A DNA stretch of 32,701 nt from a bacterium (GTDB lineage Bacteria; Hydrothermota; Tepidihabitantia; Tepidihabitantales; Tepidihabitantaceae), in assembly GCA_035505375.1 (NCBI GenBank), contig DATJQV010000085.1, forward strand, positions 1 through 32,701. Reading direction: 5' to 3'. Under the pieces are notes generated by a model that saw nothing but the letters and a program-made list of their open reading frames with translations, ran no database searches and was not told the origin of the DNA. The position numbers and the translations under genes are program-made. Positions 15,414 to 23,873 of the stretch are shown in pieces. Positions within the stretch are counted from its first letter, which is position 1. The number at the start of each line of letters is the position of its first letter.

Positions 15414-17497
15414 ACACACGGGTGCCCGAGGGAGTCGCGCGCGAGGCCCTCCGAGCCGCCGCGTTGAGGCTGATTCCTCATTCCATCCTTGATGCCATGA
15501 AGCGCCGGCAGGAGCAGCTGTCGATCCACTATAGACATCGCCGCTCGGTCGAGGCACTGGCAGTAGCTGCGAAGGCCATCTCGGCTCACTGTCTCGAAGG
15601 CATTCGAACCATCGAGGAGTGGAACACCCAACGTCCAGCACTGAAGCGGCAGATATGCTACATGCTGGGGATAGAACCTCTCCACGAACGCACGCCGCTC
15701 TGCGCAACTGTTACGGGCACGATGGAACGCGAGGGATATCGCATCGAGAAGCTGGTCTACCAGAGCAAGCCGAGTCTGTTCGTGACTGGCAACTTCTACC
15801 TACCCACTGGAGCTGGAGGAGGTCTTCCCTGTGTCGTCTATCTGTGCGGTCACATGCCACACCCGTCCGGCGCCAAGACGCAATGCCAGGACCGATACCT
15901 GTGGTATCCGAGGCATGGGTTTGCCTGTCTTGTGCTCGACCCGCTGGAGTTCGGCGAGGTCCCGGGCATCCACCACGGCGCCAGCGACCTGAACATGTGG
16001 CACTGGCTGTCACTGGGGTACACTCCTGCCGGCGTAGAAGTCTGGAACGCGATGAGGGCACTCGACTGGCTGGGGACTCGACCCGAGGTCGATCCTCAAC
16101 GGATCGGCGTCACCGGTATATCGGGTGGCGGCGTGATGACCTGGTTCCTCGCTGCGCTGGACGACCGGGTAAGGGTCGCTATCCCGTCCTGCTCAACCTA
16201 CACCATCGGTACGCAGGTGGCCGGCCGGCTTGTTCCGAGGCAGTGCGACTGCACATTCTACCCAAACGTCTTCCGCCAGGATTTCCCGGTGGTCGCGGCA
16301 CTGATCGCCCCTCGCCCCCTGCTGATCACGAGTGGTCGCCGAGATGGCATCTTTCCCCCGGCGGGCTATCAAGAGGTCTTTCGGCGAGCAAAGAAGATAT
16401 ATGACCTGCACGAGAAATCCGGGACGGGCAGCACGCGGATTCGAGAGGTGGACGACAACTGCGGGCACACCGATTCCCCCCGGCTCCTCGGCGAATCCCG
16501 GCGTTGGATGCAGCGGTGGCTGTCGGATCCGCAATACGCGACTTCGGACCGCGAGACCGCCGGTCCCTCGGCCTGCGAGCCACCTGAGAACCTGAAATGC
16601 CTGACCGCGATTCCTCGCGACGCCGCCAACTTCTACATCCACGACCGGTTTGTTCGAACCGCCCGGGGCGAGGTTCCCGACACTGCTGCGGACTGGGAAT
16701 CCAGGCGTTCAGCGATCCTGTCCGAGCTTAAGGAACGGGTGTTCGGATGGTTCCCGCGCGAACCGATTCCGTTTCGCGCGAGAACGCTACGCAATCGCGG
16801 CGCGTACGTCTCAGCCTTTGCAGCCTTTGCTGAGCGTGAGATTCACACTGAGCGCAACGTCCCCGTGCGTCTACTCGAATTCAAGCCAAAGCCCCCTCTA
16901 AAGTCCTCGGCCTTGCTGGTTATAGTGAAGCGGGCCAGAGATTCTGTCTATTTCCCCGACATCGACGAACTGCTGCCCTTGTTTGACGACACGAGTGTGC
17001 TCGTGCTGAACCCACGCTTCACTGACCATCCGCTGACGCCCCCTGAATTCGCCGAGGTCGAACGAACCGCTGCGCTCGCGGGCCGGACGACGGCATCAAT
17101 GCAGATCTGGGACACCGTGCGCATGGTTCGCTGGGCGCTGGCCGAGGGCCAGTTCGCGGAGTCACCGGTCTGCGTCTATGGTCGAGGCGAGGCCGGCATC
17201 GTTGCACTCTATGCGGCTCTCATGGAGGAACGCATTGTCCATGTGATACTCAGGGACCCTCCGTCGAGTCACTGGCAGGGACCTGCACTACTATCGATTC
17301 TGCGGCATACGGACATCCCGGAGATAACGGGTTGTCTGGCGCCCCGCACACTTACGTTTCTAACGTCCCCTCCGGAGGCATTCGGCCTGACGCGCGACCT
17401 TTACCGACGCTGCGGCGCCGAGAACCGAATCGCTTGCGCGACCAGTCTCGCCGCCGCGGTTCGGGCGATCCCCTGGAGACCCTTGGGAGTGGATTGA
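15410..17497 (+). CDS. Double alpha/beta-hydrolase (acetyl-xylan-esterase-like) with an apparently inactive second domain
   Basis: A 695-residue protein starting at a GTG that overlaps the upstream stop (GTGA). The first half (about 1-385) is an acetyl-xylan-esterase/dienelactone-hydrolase-like domain with a complete triad in order: Ser238 in GISGGG, Asp312 in SGRRDGIFPP and His353 in NCGHTDSP. The second half (about 400-695) repeats the fold, but at the nucleophile elbow the motif reads YGRGEAG, with Glu594 where serine belongs, so it is probably non-catalytic. No signal peptide is obvious, so it may act in the cytoplasm. A likely task is removing O-acetyl groups from a sugar intermediate, but the substrate is unknown. 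Confidence 0.82.
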   Translation: MNTRVPEGVAREALRAAALRLIPHSILDAMKRRQEQLSIHYRHRRSVEALAVAAKAISAHCLEGIRTIEEWNTQRPALKRQICYMLGIEPLHERTPLCATVTGTMEREGYRIEKLVYQSKPSLFVTGNFYLPTGAGGGLPCVVYLCGHMPHPSGAKTQCQDRYLWYPRHGFACLVLDPLEFGEVPGIHHGASDLNMWHWLSLGYTPAGVEVWNAMRALDWLGTRPEVDPQRIGVTGISGGGVMTWFLAALDDRVRVAIPSCSTYTIGTQVAGRLVPRQCDCTFYPNVFRQDFPVVAALIAPRPLLITSGRRDGIFPPAGYQEVFRRAKKIYDLHEKSGTGSTRIREVDDNCGHTDSPRLLGESRRWMQRWLSDPQYATSDRETAGPSACEPPENLKCLTAIPRDAANFYIHDRFVRTARGEVPDTAADWESRRSAILSELKERVFGWFPREPIPFRARTLRNRGAYVSAFAAFAEREIHTERNVPVRLLEFKPKPPLKSSALLVIVKRARDSVYFPDIDELLPLFDDTSVLVLNPRFTDHPLTPPEFAEVERTAALAGRTTASMQIWDTVRMVRWALAEGQFAESPVCVYGRGEAGIVALYAALMEERIVHVILRDPPSSHWQGPALLSILRHTDIPEITGCLAPRTLTFLTSPPEAFGLTRDLYRRCGAENRIACATSLAAAVRAIPWRPLGVD

Positions 17498-17552
17498 GCG
17501 GTAGAACCCGGCCCCGGTGCGTCATCGACATCGGGCGACTCAACTTCGCCTG

Positions 17553-17581
17553 TTGCGCGCCGCCGCCAGGCGTGATACTAT
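17553..17581 (+). promoter_or_regulatory. Possible sigma-70-type promoter upstream of the tandem acyltransferase genes
   Basis: TTGCGC at 17553-17558, a 17-base spacer, then TACTAT at 17576-17581. It lies in the only sizeable gap (178 bp) in this part of the operon, 95 bases before the ATG at 17676. A 28-codon ORF starting at ATG 17593 ends with its stop overlapping that ATG (ATGA), so a leader peptide is possible. Confidence 0.35.
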
Positions 17582-17675
17582 ACGGCGAACCGATGAAACC
17601 GCGCGCTTCAGTTCAGTCCTTCCGGTCGAGAGACGGAGCAACGGAGGGTCGCCAGCACGGAACGTCACTTCCTCG

Positions 17676-18563
17676 ATGAGTGAGACCAGAGCCATCACAG
17701 AAGAGGAATTCGCTCTCCAGCAGAGGGAGCTTGGGCGAAGTGTCCACCAGCATGACGGCGTGTGGTGGGACATGGTGAAGCCGTTCTACTGCAAACCGGT
17801 CTTTGACTTCCGTCAGATCGAGCCCGGCCGCGCCCGCCCGGCAGTAATTCGTTCCTGGATATCTTACAGCCACGCGGTGCCGGAGCCGGAGATGGCAAGC
17901 AGGTCGATTGACATGATGGTTCTGTCGGGCGAACGACTGCGCAACTTCGGCATCAAGTCGCTCAAGGATGCCAAACGGGCACGTGTCAGGAAGGGACTTT
18001 CGCTGGTGGAGATCCGCCGCCTCAATGATCTGGAATCGCTGATGGACCAGGTCCGGGACGTGAACATCTCCCAGGCGGACCGACAATGGCCGTCGGGCGG
18101 AACCGGTTTGCCGAGTTCCTACTACTCCCGACACTACGATGTGTGGAGGAGGCAGCAACTTGTGGAATTCTCATCTCCGGGCCGTGAGTGGTGGGGAGGG
18201 TTCCGGGAAGGTCAACTGATATGCTACATGACCTTAGTCCACATCGAGCAGGTCGCGATCATCAGGAACGTGAAGAGCCGCACCGACGCGCTTTCGCTCT
18301 GTCCCAATGATGCAATGTACTTCACGGTGCTCGGGACCATTCGAGACAGGCAGGATTGCGAAATGCTGGTGAACGGCTCTTCGTTCACCCCTAGCCTGGA
18401 CGCGTTTAAGGAGCGCTTCGGCTTCCAGAAGACTCCTCTTCACATCTACACGCAACACTATCGAGTCTACACCCGGGCGAGACGTCTGTTTGAGAGGGCC
18501 GCCGGCATCCGTCGGGCGTTCAGACGTGAGGGAGTGCCGGCAAGCGAGGTGACGGGGCAGTGA
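17676..18563 (+). CDS. Acyltransferase-like protein (GNAT/FemAB-type fold), first of a tandem pair
   Basis: I start at ATG 17676. An in-frame extension back to 17517 is Arg-rich and not shared with the paralogue. The 295-residue product is clearly homologous to the next gene's product, with the same signature blocks: H-x-HDGVWW near residue 27-33, a YSH(A/V)VPE segment, VxxVNISQADRQ versus VVISQAARQ, PSSYYSRHY versus PSYYATHF, and FKERFGFQ near the C-terminus. The central WWGGFREGQLICYMTLVHIE block resembles the core strands of GNAT/FemAB acyltransferases. I infer transfer of an acyl or amino-acyl group to an amino sugar. No catalytic residue can be named from sequence. Confidence 0.72.
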   Translation: MSETRAITEEEFALQQRELGRSVHQHDGVWWDMVKPFYCKPVFDFRQIEPGRARPAVIRSWISYSHAVPEPEMASRSIDMMVLSGERLRNFGIKSLKDAKRARVRKGLSLVEIRRLNDLESLMDQVRDVNISQADRQWPSGGTGLPSSYYSRHYDVWRRQQLVEFSSPGREWWGGFREGQLICYMTLVHIEQVAIIRNVKSRTDALSLCPNDAMYFTVLGTIRDRQDCEMLVNGSSFTPSLDAFKERFGFQKTPLHIYTQHYRVYTRARRLFERAAGIRRAFRREGVPASEVTGQ

Positions 18564-19465
18564 GTCTGACTGAGCTTGAGTACGTCAAACAGCAGATATC
18601 CCTCGGGCGACGACTGCACCTTCACGACGGAGTCTGGTGGAAGCGTGTAGCCCCTCTGTACCACACGCCGGCCTATCGGTTCAAGAAGATAGCTCCCGGT
18701 TCGGCGAGGCCTGCAATGTCAAAGGGTGGCCTGATGTACAGCCACGTCGTTCCAGAGAGCACGACGGCTAACCGAATGCTGACATGCTACGCAATCACGA
18801 GGCCGTGGTTGTCACAGTACGATGTAGGGATCCTGAACGCGAAGCGAAGGAACTGCGTCAAGAGGGGCCTTTTGCGTTGCGGGATCAGACGACTAGAGGC
18901 GGAAGAGACAGACCGACACAAGGAAGACATTAGGGAGGTGGTGATTTCGCAGGCGGCACGGCAACAGCGCGACGGATTCGGCACGCCGCCGAGCTACTAC
19001 GCCACCCATTTTGAGGAGTGGTGGCAGGCTGCGGTCAGGCTGTTCACACTGCCTGGACGAGACCTCTGGGGTGCATTCGTCGCTGGCAAACTGGTTGCGT
19101 ACGTCTTCATAGAGCAGGTTGAAGAGGTCGCGAATTTCGTGGCGGTGAAGGCCAACAGTGAGTACAAGGTGTCCTGTCCGGTGGATGCGCTATACCATAC
19201 TGTCATTTGTGCCCTAAGAGATGATCCACGCTGCGCCATGATTGTGAGTGGCGGTCCGAGCAAGGCAGGTTTGGCTACATTCAAGGAACAATACCAGTTC
19301 AAGCTAACCGAGATACCAATCTACACCCGCGGTGCGGGCCTCTATGGACTTGCCACTAGACTCATGGGTGCCGCGACTGCCGCGAAGCAACGATTCGCGA
19401 AGCGGAGGGCATCGCCGGAGCCTGCCGAAGCACCTGAACCGACTCTTCCGGAAAGCAATGACTGA
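18560..19465 (+). CDS. Acyltransferase-like protein, second of the tandem pair
   Basis: Paralogue of the preceding gene, 301 residues, with a GTG start overlapping the upstream stop (GTGA). Shared blocks include HLHDGVWWKRVAPLYHTPAY, YSHVVPES, NAKRRNCVKRGL (aligned with DAKRARVRKGL), PSYYATHFEEWW and LATFKEQYQFKL. The core LWGAFVAGKLVAYVFIEQVEE is GNAT/FemAB-like. The last 30 residues are Pro/Glu/Ala-rich and probably unstructured. Two diverged copies side by side suggest either different acceptor specificities or a heteromer. I do not recognise a named family. Confidence 0.72.
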   Translation: MSLTELEYVKQQISLGRRLHLHDGVWWKRVAPLYHTPAYRFKKIAPGSARPAMSKGGLMYSHVVPESTTANRMLTCYAITRPWLSQYDVGILNAKRRNCVKRGLLRCGIRRLEAEETDRHKEDIREVVISQAARQQRDGFGTPPSYYATHFEEWWQAAVRLFTLPGRDLWGAFVAGKLVAYVFIEQVEEVANFVAVKANSEYKVSCPVDALYHTVICALRDDPRCAMIVSGGPSKAGLATFKEQYQFKLTEIPIYTRGAGLYGLATRLMGAATAAKQRFAKRRASPEPAEAPEPTLPESND

Positions 19466-19675
19466 CCCTGCTCTGCGACGCCAGGCTCTTACTTGGTTTG
19501 GTCGGGGCAGTCCCGAACACGGCGGCTCGACGACGACGTCAGGCCGCTGCATTGCAGCGACACGTACGCAATCAGGGGTCCCTGTCCTTCGGACCGACCT
19601 CTCCGATGAATCGAGTTCTCTTTGGCCCCACTTTGCCCTGACCCCGCTGACGCCAGGACTGAGTGCCCCACGTAC
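19466..19675 (+). other. Intergenic spacer without a supported gene
   Basis: About 210 bases between the tandem acyltransferase genes and the next glycosyltransferase. Open frames run through it, but none has coding-like composition, and I see neither a clear promoter nor a terminator. The spacing could still mark an internal transcription start. Confidence 0.4.
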
Positions 19676-20851
19676 ATGCGTCTGACCGTCGTCACCAGCA
19701 ACTACCCGTCGCGATCCAGGCCTTCCTGTGGGACCTTCGTTCGGGAAGCGGTGCGGGCGTTCTCCCGGCAGGGCGCCGAGTGCAGAGTCATCTGCCCTAC
19801 GAGCTTCGCCGATTTGAGATACGGGGCACTGGATGGCTTCAGGACGATCGACCAGACTGAAGACCACTCTACCGTGGAAACCCTCCGTCCGCGTCACCTC
19901 ACCTTCTCATCCAAATCGGTGTTGGGTTTCAACACCGGCGTCATGTCCGACGCATGCTTCGAAGGAGCTGCGGCGCGAGTGGCCGCCGGGCTCGTCGACC
20001 GCACGGACGTCCTATACGGGCATTTCCTGTATCCCAGCGGAAGAACGGTCGCCCGGCTGGGCAAGAAGTATGGTCTGCCGGTCTTTGTTGCTCACGGCGA
20101 CGGCGTTCTGAACGAGATGTACTCGGGCCACGCAGCGGAGGACTTCAGGGACGTCACGGGCGCGATTGCAGTATCCCGTCCGAACCGGAAGTTCTGCGAG
20201 AACGTGCTCCATCTGCCCCCGGAAAGAGTAGGATTGTTCCCGAACGGCGTCGACCTCCGCAAGTTCCGGCCGCTCGACAAAGTCGAAATGCGCCTGCGAC
20301 TCGGTCTGCCGGCCGACGGGCGATTGGTGGCATTCGTGGGCCACTTCCTGCACATCAAGGGACCAGACCGGGTAATCGAAGCCGTAGAGCGACTCGAGAA
20401 CGTACAGGTGCTGGTGATTGGCTCTGGCCCAATGAAGTTGTCGAGTTCTCGGATCGCCTTCCTGGGCGAGGTCGATCATCAAGCGCTGCCCGAGTACCTC
20501 TGCGCCGCCGACGTCTTCGTACTGCCCACGCTCGAAGAAGGATGCTGCAACTCACTGCTCGAAGCCATGGCCTGCGGGCTGCCGGTTGTGTCCTCAACCG
20601 GCGAGTTCAACGACGACATCCTTAATGAGAGCGTGTCGATACGGGTCGACCCGCTGGACGTTTCGGCAATCAGCGGCGCCGTCGAGAAAGTGCTGGACGA
20701 CGAGTCGCTGAAGCTGCGTATGTCCTCGAACTGCCGTGTTCATTCGCAGAAGTTCTCGGTCGACAACCGGGCCCGGGCAATACTGGATTGGATTGAGTCG
20801 CTGGTCGGAAGGCCCGACACGCTGGAGAACGCAGGCCGGAGGCGGCAATGA
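19676..20851 (+). CDS. Glycosyltransferase family 4
   Basis: I start at ATG 19676, giving 391 residues and the normal opening MRLTVVTSNYPSRSRPSCGTFV. An in-frame ATG 18 codons earlier adds non-family residues. The GT-B signature is complete: VLYGHFLYPSG and VAHGDGVLNEMY in the acceptor domain, VGLFPNGVDLRKFRP at the linker, LVAFVGHFLHIKGPDRVIEA opening the donor domain and LPTLEEGCCNSLLEAMACGL with both glutamates. The G-T-F-V and Y-P opening resembles enzymes such as TuaC and other capsule or teichuronic-type transferases. It ends with an ATGA overlap with the next gene. Confidence 0.93.
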   Translation: MRLTVVTSNYPSRSRPSCGTFVREAVRAFSRQGAECRVICPTSFADLRYGALDGFRTIDQTEDHSTVETLRPRHLTFSSKSVLGFNTGVMSDACFEGAAARVAAGLVDRTDVLYGHFLYPSGRTVARLGKKYGLPVFVAHGDGVLNEMYSGHAAEDFRDVTGAIAVSRPNRKFCENVLHLPPERVGLFPNGVDLRKFRPLDKVEMRLRLGLPADGRLVAFVGHFLHIKGPDRVIEAVERLENVQVLVIGSGPMKLSSSRIAFLGEVDHQALPEYLCAADVFVLPTLEEGCCNSLLEAMACGLPVVSSTGEFNDDILNESVSIRVDPLDVSAISGAVEKVLDDESLKLRMSSNCRVHSQKFSVDNRARAILDWIESLVGRPDTLENAGRRRQ

Positions 20852-22047
20852 GAGTTTGTGTCCTCTCGGTCAGCCGTGATTGCATGGATGACCGCCTGTT
20901 CCATAAGGAGACCCGGAGCATTGCGCGACGGCACAAGGTAACACTGGTGGCACCGGCCATTCGGGGTGACACGCCCTCCGTCCCGGACATGGAGTACCGC
21001 CCCATTCCAACTCAACGTGGGATTGTCGGTCGTTTCTTGTCGGTACCGGCTGCCCTCCGCGCCACGCTCGGGGCGCGGCCTGACGTTGTACATTTCCATG
21101 ACTATGAGTTGGTATTTGCCATACCCTTACTGAAAGCTCTGACGCACGCGAAAGTGATCTACGACGTCTGGGAGGCGAACTACGAAATGATGGTGGAGTC
21201 AAGGAAGCTGCCGCGCTGGATCGCGAGGCTCGTCGCGGTTGCATTCCGGACGATCGAGCGACGTCTGTGCCGGTATTGTGATTTGGTAGTGACGGCCGAT
21301 TGCGAAATAGCCAAGGTGTACCGTGACGTCGCCCATGTCGTCGTCGTGAAGAACTACCCGATCATTGCGACATGCACTCCCAACCCAGAGAGGGTGCTAT
21401 CACTGAAGAAGATGTACGATGGCCGGCGCTGCATCGTTTACGTCGGGTCGATGGCCGAGGAGAGGGGGCTATACCTGATGCTCGAGATAGTCGCACTGCT
21501 CAGAGAGGACGTGCCGAACGTAGCCCTGTTGCTCGTTGGGCAACTGGACGACTCGCAGCGGGCCCGAGTCGCGCGCACCATCCGCGAGAAGGCGCTTGAA
21601 CTCAACGTAGATGCAGTCGGCTGGGTTCCCTTCGGAGACGTGGTGAACTACATCGCCATTTCGGAGATCGGCCTCATCCCTTTCCTGAGGACTGCCAAGT
21701 TCATGAAGAATATCCCCCAGAAGCAGTTTGAGTACATGTTCTGCGGGATTCCAGTGGTCGGGACGGACCTGCCTCCGATATCCCAGTATGTCAGAGAAGC
21801 GGGCTGCGGACTGCTGGTCTCCGAACCGAGACCAGAGGATTTCGCGAAGACACTGGTCAATCTTCTTGAAAACGACGCTGAACGGAGGATCATGGGTCTG
21901 CGCGGAAAGCAAGCGGTGGCAGAGAAGTGGAACTGGGATAAAGCGGAACAGCGGCTTCTTGCTGCGTATGATGAAATGGGCGCCCAGAGCCGACGACGGC
22001 CGGACGCGCCCCGTCAGCGCGCAGACGCGCGGTCTGTCTCCCGCTGA
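20848..22047 (+). CDS. Glycosyltransferase family 4
   Basis: A 399-residue GT-B enzyme. Its ATG overlaps the upstream stop (ATGA) and follows a GGAGGC ribosome-binding site. Visible are VVHFHDYELVFAIPLLK and IYDVWEANYEMM in the N-terminal domain (the D-x-H-E-like acceptor region of such enzymes), CIVYVGSMAEERGLYLMLE at the start of the donor domain, and KFMKNIPQKQFEYMFCGIPVVG as a variant donor motif, in which the second glutamate of the E-x7-E pattern is present as FEYM. The C-terminal 20 residues are Arg-rich and disordered. It probably acts next to the previous glycosyltransferase in chain growth. Confidence 0.92.
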   Translation: MRVCVLSVSRDCMDDRLFHKETRSIARRHKVTLVAPAIRGDTPSVPDMEYRPIPTQRGIVGRFLSVPAALRATLGARPDVVHFHDYELVFAIPLLKALTHAKVIYDVWEANYEMMVESRKLPRWIARLVAVAFRTIERRLCRYCDLVVTADCEIAKVYRDVAHVVVVKNYPIIATCTPNPERVLSLKKMYDGRRCIVYVGSMAEERGLYLMLEIVALLREDVPNVALLLVGQLDDSQRARVARTIREKALELNVDAVGWVPFGDVVNYIAISEIGLIPFLRTAKFMKNIPQKQFEYMFCGIPVVGTDLPPISQYVREAGCGLLVSEPRPEDFAKTLVNLLENDAERRIMGLRGKQAVAEKWNWDKAEQRLLAAYDEMGAQSRRRPDAPRQRADARSVSR

Positions 22048-22049
22048 CC

Positions 22050-23030
22050 ATGGCCAGACACGGATTCGAAGTTCGGTGCCTTCCCGACTGTGATTTGGAT
22101 TGCTACGACCGCCTAGCCAGAGAGCACGGCTGCGTGTTCAACACCGTGGATTGGACAGACCTGTTCGGCGATTCGCTCACCCGCTACGGAATCTATGATG
22201 CCGGACGTACTCTAAGGGGCGGCTTCTGCCTTTTCCGGGAGCGAAGGCTGGGGCTGGCGGTGCTGAGGAACCCACCGTGCACGCCTTCTATTGGTCCGTT
22301 CTTCGAGTGCCGTGCCCAGCATCCCGTGGCACGGTTGGAGGAGTGGCGCGATGTGCTCACGGTTCTTGCCGATTTCCTCGAGCATTTGCATCCGACCGTG
22401 GTCTCGCTGTCTCTGGCGCAGGCTATTACCGACTGCCTGCCGTTCTTCTGGCGCAGCTACAAAGTGATACCTCATTACACGTATCTGCTCCCACTCGACC
22501 AACACGAAGAGGCTATCCTCGCGGCGATGTCCGTCGGGCGCCGGAACGACATCCAAAAGGCTGTACGAGACGGGCTGAACGCCGAGCGGACGGATGACTA
22601 CTCTACTATCGCTGCCCTGGTGGAGACTACCTTTGCCCGGCAGGGGAAGGATGCGAATGGCGAGTACATGAAACGAATTCTTTTTTCTTTCGCGTGCCCT
22701 GACAACAGCTACGCTTTTGTTGCTCAATCGGATGGTGTGCCGATTGCCGGAGCGTTCGTCGTTCACGATGCCAGGACCGCTTACTATCTGCTGGGGGGGT
22801 ATCATTCCGAGAGCAAACACCACGGAGCCGGTGCCTTAGCGGTGTACGAGGCGATTCGTCACGCCAAGGAGCTGGGTCTCGAGGCCTTCGACTTCGAGGG
22901 TTCCGTCATCCCTGCCATCGAGAGGTACTTCCGCGGGTTCGGAGGGAAGCTGACGCCTTACTACAGGGTCAACAGAGCTTGGCTGCCGCTGGAGATGGCT
23001 CTGAAATTCTTCAAGAGGAACCTGTTCTAG
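22050..23030 (+). CDS. FemAB-like GNAT-fold acyl/aminoacyl transferase
   Basis: A 326-residue protein of the peptidoglycan-bridge/FemAB-like GNAT group. It shows SVGRRNDIQKAVRDGL (basic block typical of the first domain end), DGVPIAGAFVVHDARTAYYLLGGYHSE (core strands) and the closing FDFEGSVIPAIERYFRGFG, a family hallmark. Members transfer amino acids or acyl groups to amino groups of cell-wall or polysaccharide precursors. In exosortase-associated exopolysaccharide loci a FemAB-like gene sits beside a polysaccharide deacetylase, and the same pair occurs here with no gap, suggesting that one enzyme frees an amine and the other acylates it. No exosortase is visible in the window. Confidence 0.85.
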   Translation: MARHGFEVRCLPDCDLDCYDRLAREHGCVFNTVDWTDLFGDSLTRYGIYDAGRTLRGGFCLFRERRLGLAVLRNPPCTPSIGPFFECRAQHPVARLEEWRDVLTVLADFLEHLHPTVVSLSLAQAITDCLPFFWRSYKVIPHYTYLLPLDQHEEAILAAMSVGRRNDIQKAVRDGLNAERTDDYSTIAALVETTFARQGKDANGEYMKRILFSFACPDNSYAFVAQSDGVPIAGAFVVHDARTAYYLLGGYHSESKHHGAGALAVYEAIRHAKELGLEAFDFEGSVIPAIERYFRGFGGKLTPYYRVNRAWLPLEMALKFFKRNLF

Positions 23031-23873
23031 ATGAAGGTCATAGTATCCCACGACGTGGATCATCTGTCTCCTCGGGAGCACGTCAGGGACCTGGTCGTAC
23101 CGAAGTTCGTGGTCCGATTCGGTTTGGAGTGGTTACTGGGTCGCACCAGGTGGAGCGAAGTCACGCTGGCTATTCAATCCCTGTGGCGCGGGTCTTGGCA
23201 ACACCTCAAGGAGCTTATGGACTTTGACGAAACACACGGTGTGCCCTCGACCTTCTTTGTGGGTGTGGCGAACGGCCGTAAGTTGTGCTACTCGCTTGCG
23301 GATGCCAGCTACTGGATTGCGTGCATCAGAAGACGAGGATTTGACGTAGGGGTTCACGGCATTGAGTACAGGTCGGCAGAGAGTGCCCGAAGAGAGTTGG
23401 AGCTGTTCAGGAAGATCGCCGGTCAGGGCACTGTCGGGGTCAGAATGCACAACATCGGCTACTCTCCATCGTCTGTCTTGCTCTCCGGCGCCGATGTCGC
23501 GACCCTCAGGGATGTTGGGTACTCGTACAGCTCGACGACCTTCTCCGAAACCGGCCCTTGTTCGCTTGGTGCTTTCTGGGAATTCCCGATTCACCTCATG
23601 GACGGCCACGTATTTCAGGTTGGTAGACCTTGGAAGACCAGGACTCTGGCGCAGGCTAAGCGGTTTACAGTTGAATACCTTGCGGACGCCGCGGTCAGAG
23701 GCGTCAGTCACTTCTCAATGCTCTTTCACGATGTCTACTTCGCTGACTACTATCGGGACTACCAGGAATGGTACATGTGGCTCATTGAGCACCTGAGGAC
23801 AGAGGGATATACGTTATGCAGCTACCGAGATGCACTGATGGAGTTGGACGCCAACGCCAGGAAACCTTGCTAG
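23031..23873 (+). CDS. Polysaccharide deacetylase-like (NodB-homology) protein
   Basis: The ATG abuts the preceding stop. The 280-residue product begins with the NodB-type first motif, VSHDVDHL (Asp8 and Asp10), and continues with PSTFFVGV and a second motif that reads GVHGIEYRS (His109). The usual second histidine of the H-S/T-x3-H zinc site is not present in that position. The R-P-P/Y region is replaced by GVRMHNIGYS, and the last motif appears as MLFHDVYF (His233). The metal site is therefore altered compared with standard deacetylases, although His109, His140 and His233 could still bind a metal. There is no signal peptide, so it would act in the cytoplasm on an N-acetylated precursor. Confidence 0.82.
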   Translation: MKVIVSHDVDHLSPREHVRDLVVPKFVVRFGLEWLLGRTRWSEVTLAIQSLWRGSWQHLKELMDFDETHGVPSTFFVGVANGRKLCYSLADASYWIACIRRRGFDVGVHGIEYRSAESARRELELFRKIAGQGTVGVRMHNIGYSPSSVLLSGADVATLRDVGYSYSSTTFSETGPCSLGAFWEFPIHLMDGHVFQVGRPWKTRTLAQAKRFTVEYLADAAVRGVSHFSMLFHDVYFADYYRDYQEWYMWLIEHLRTEGYTLCSYRDALMELDANARKPC

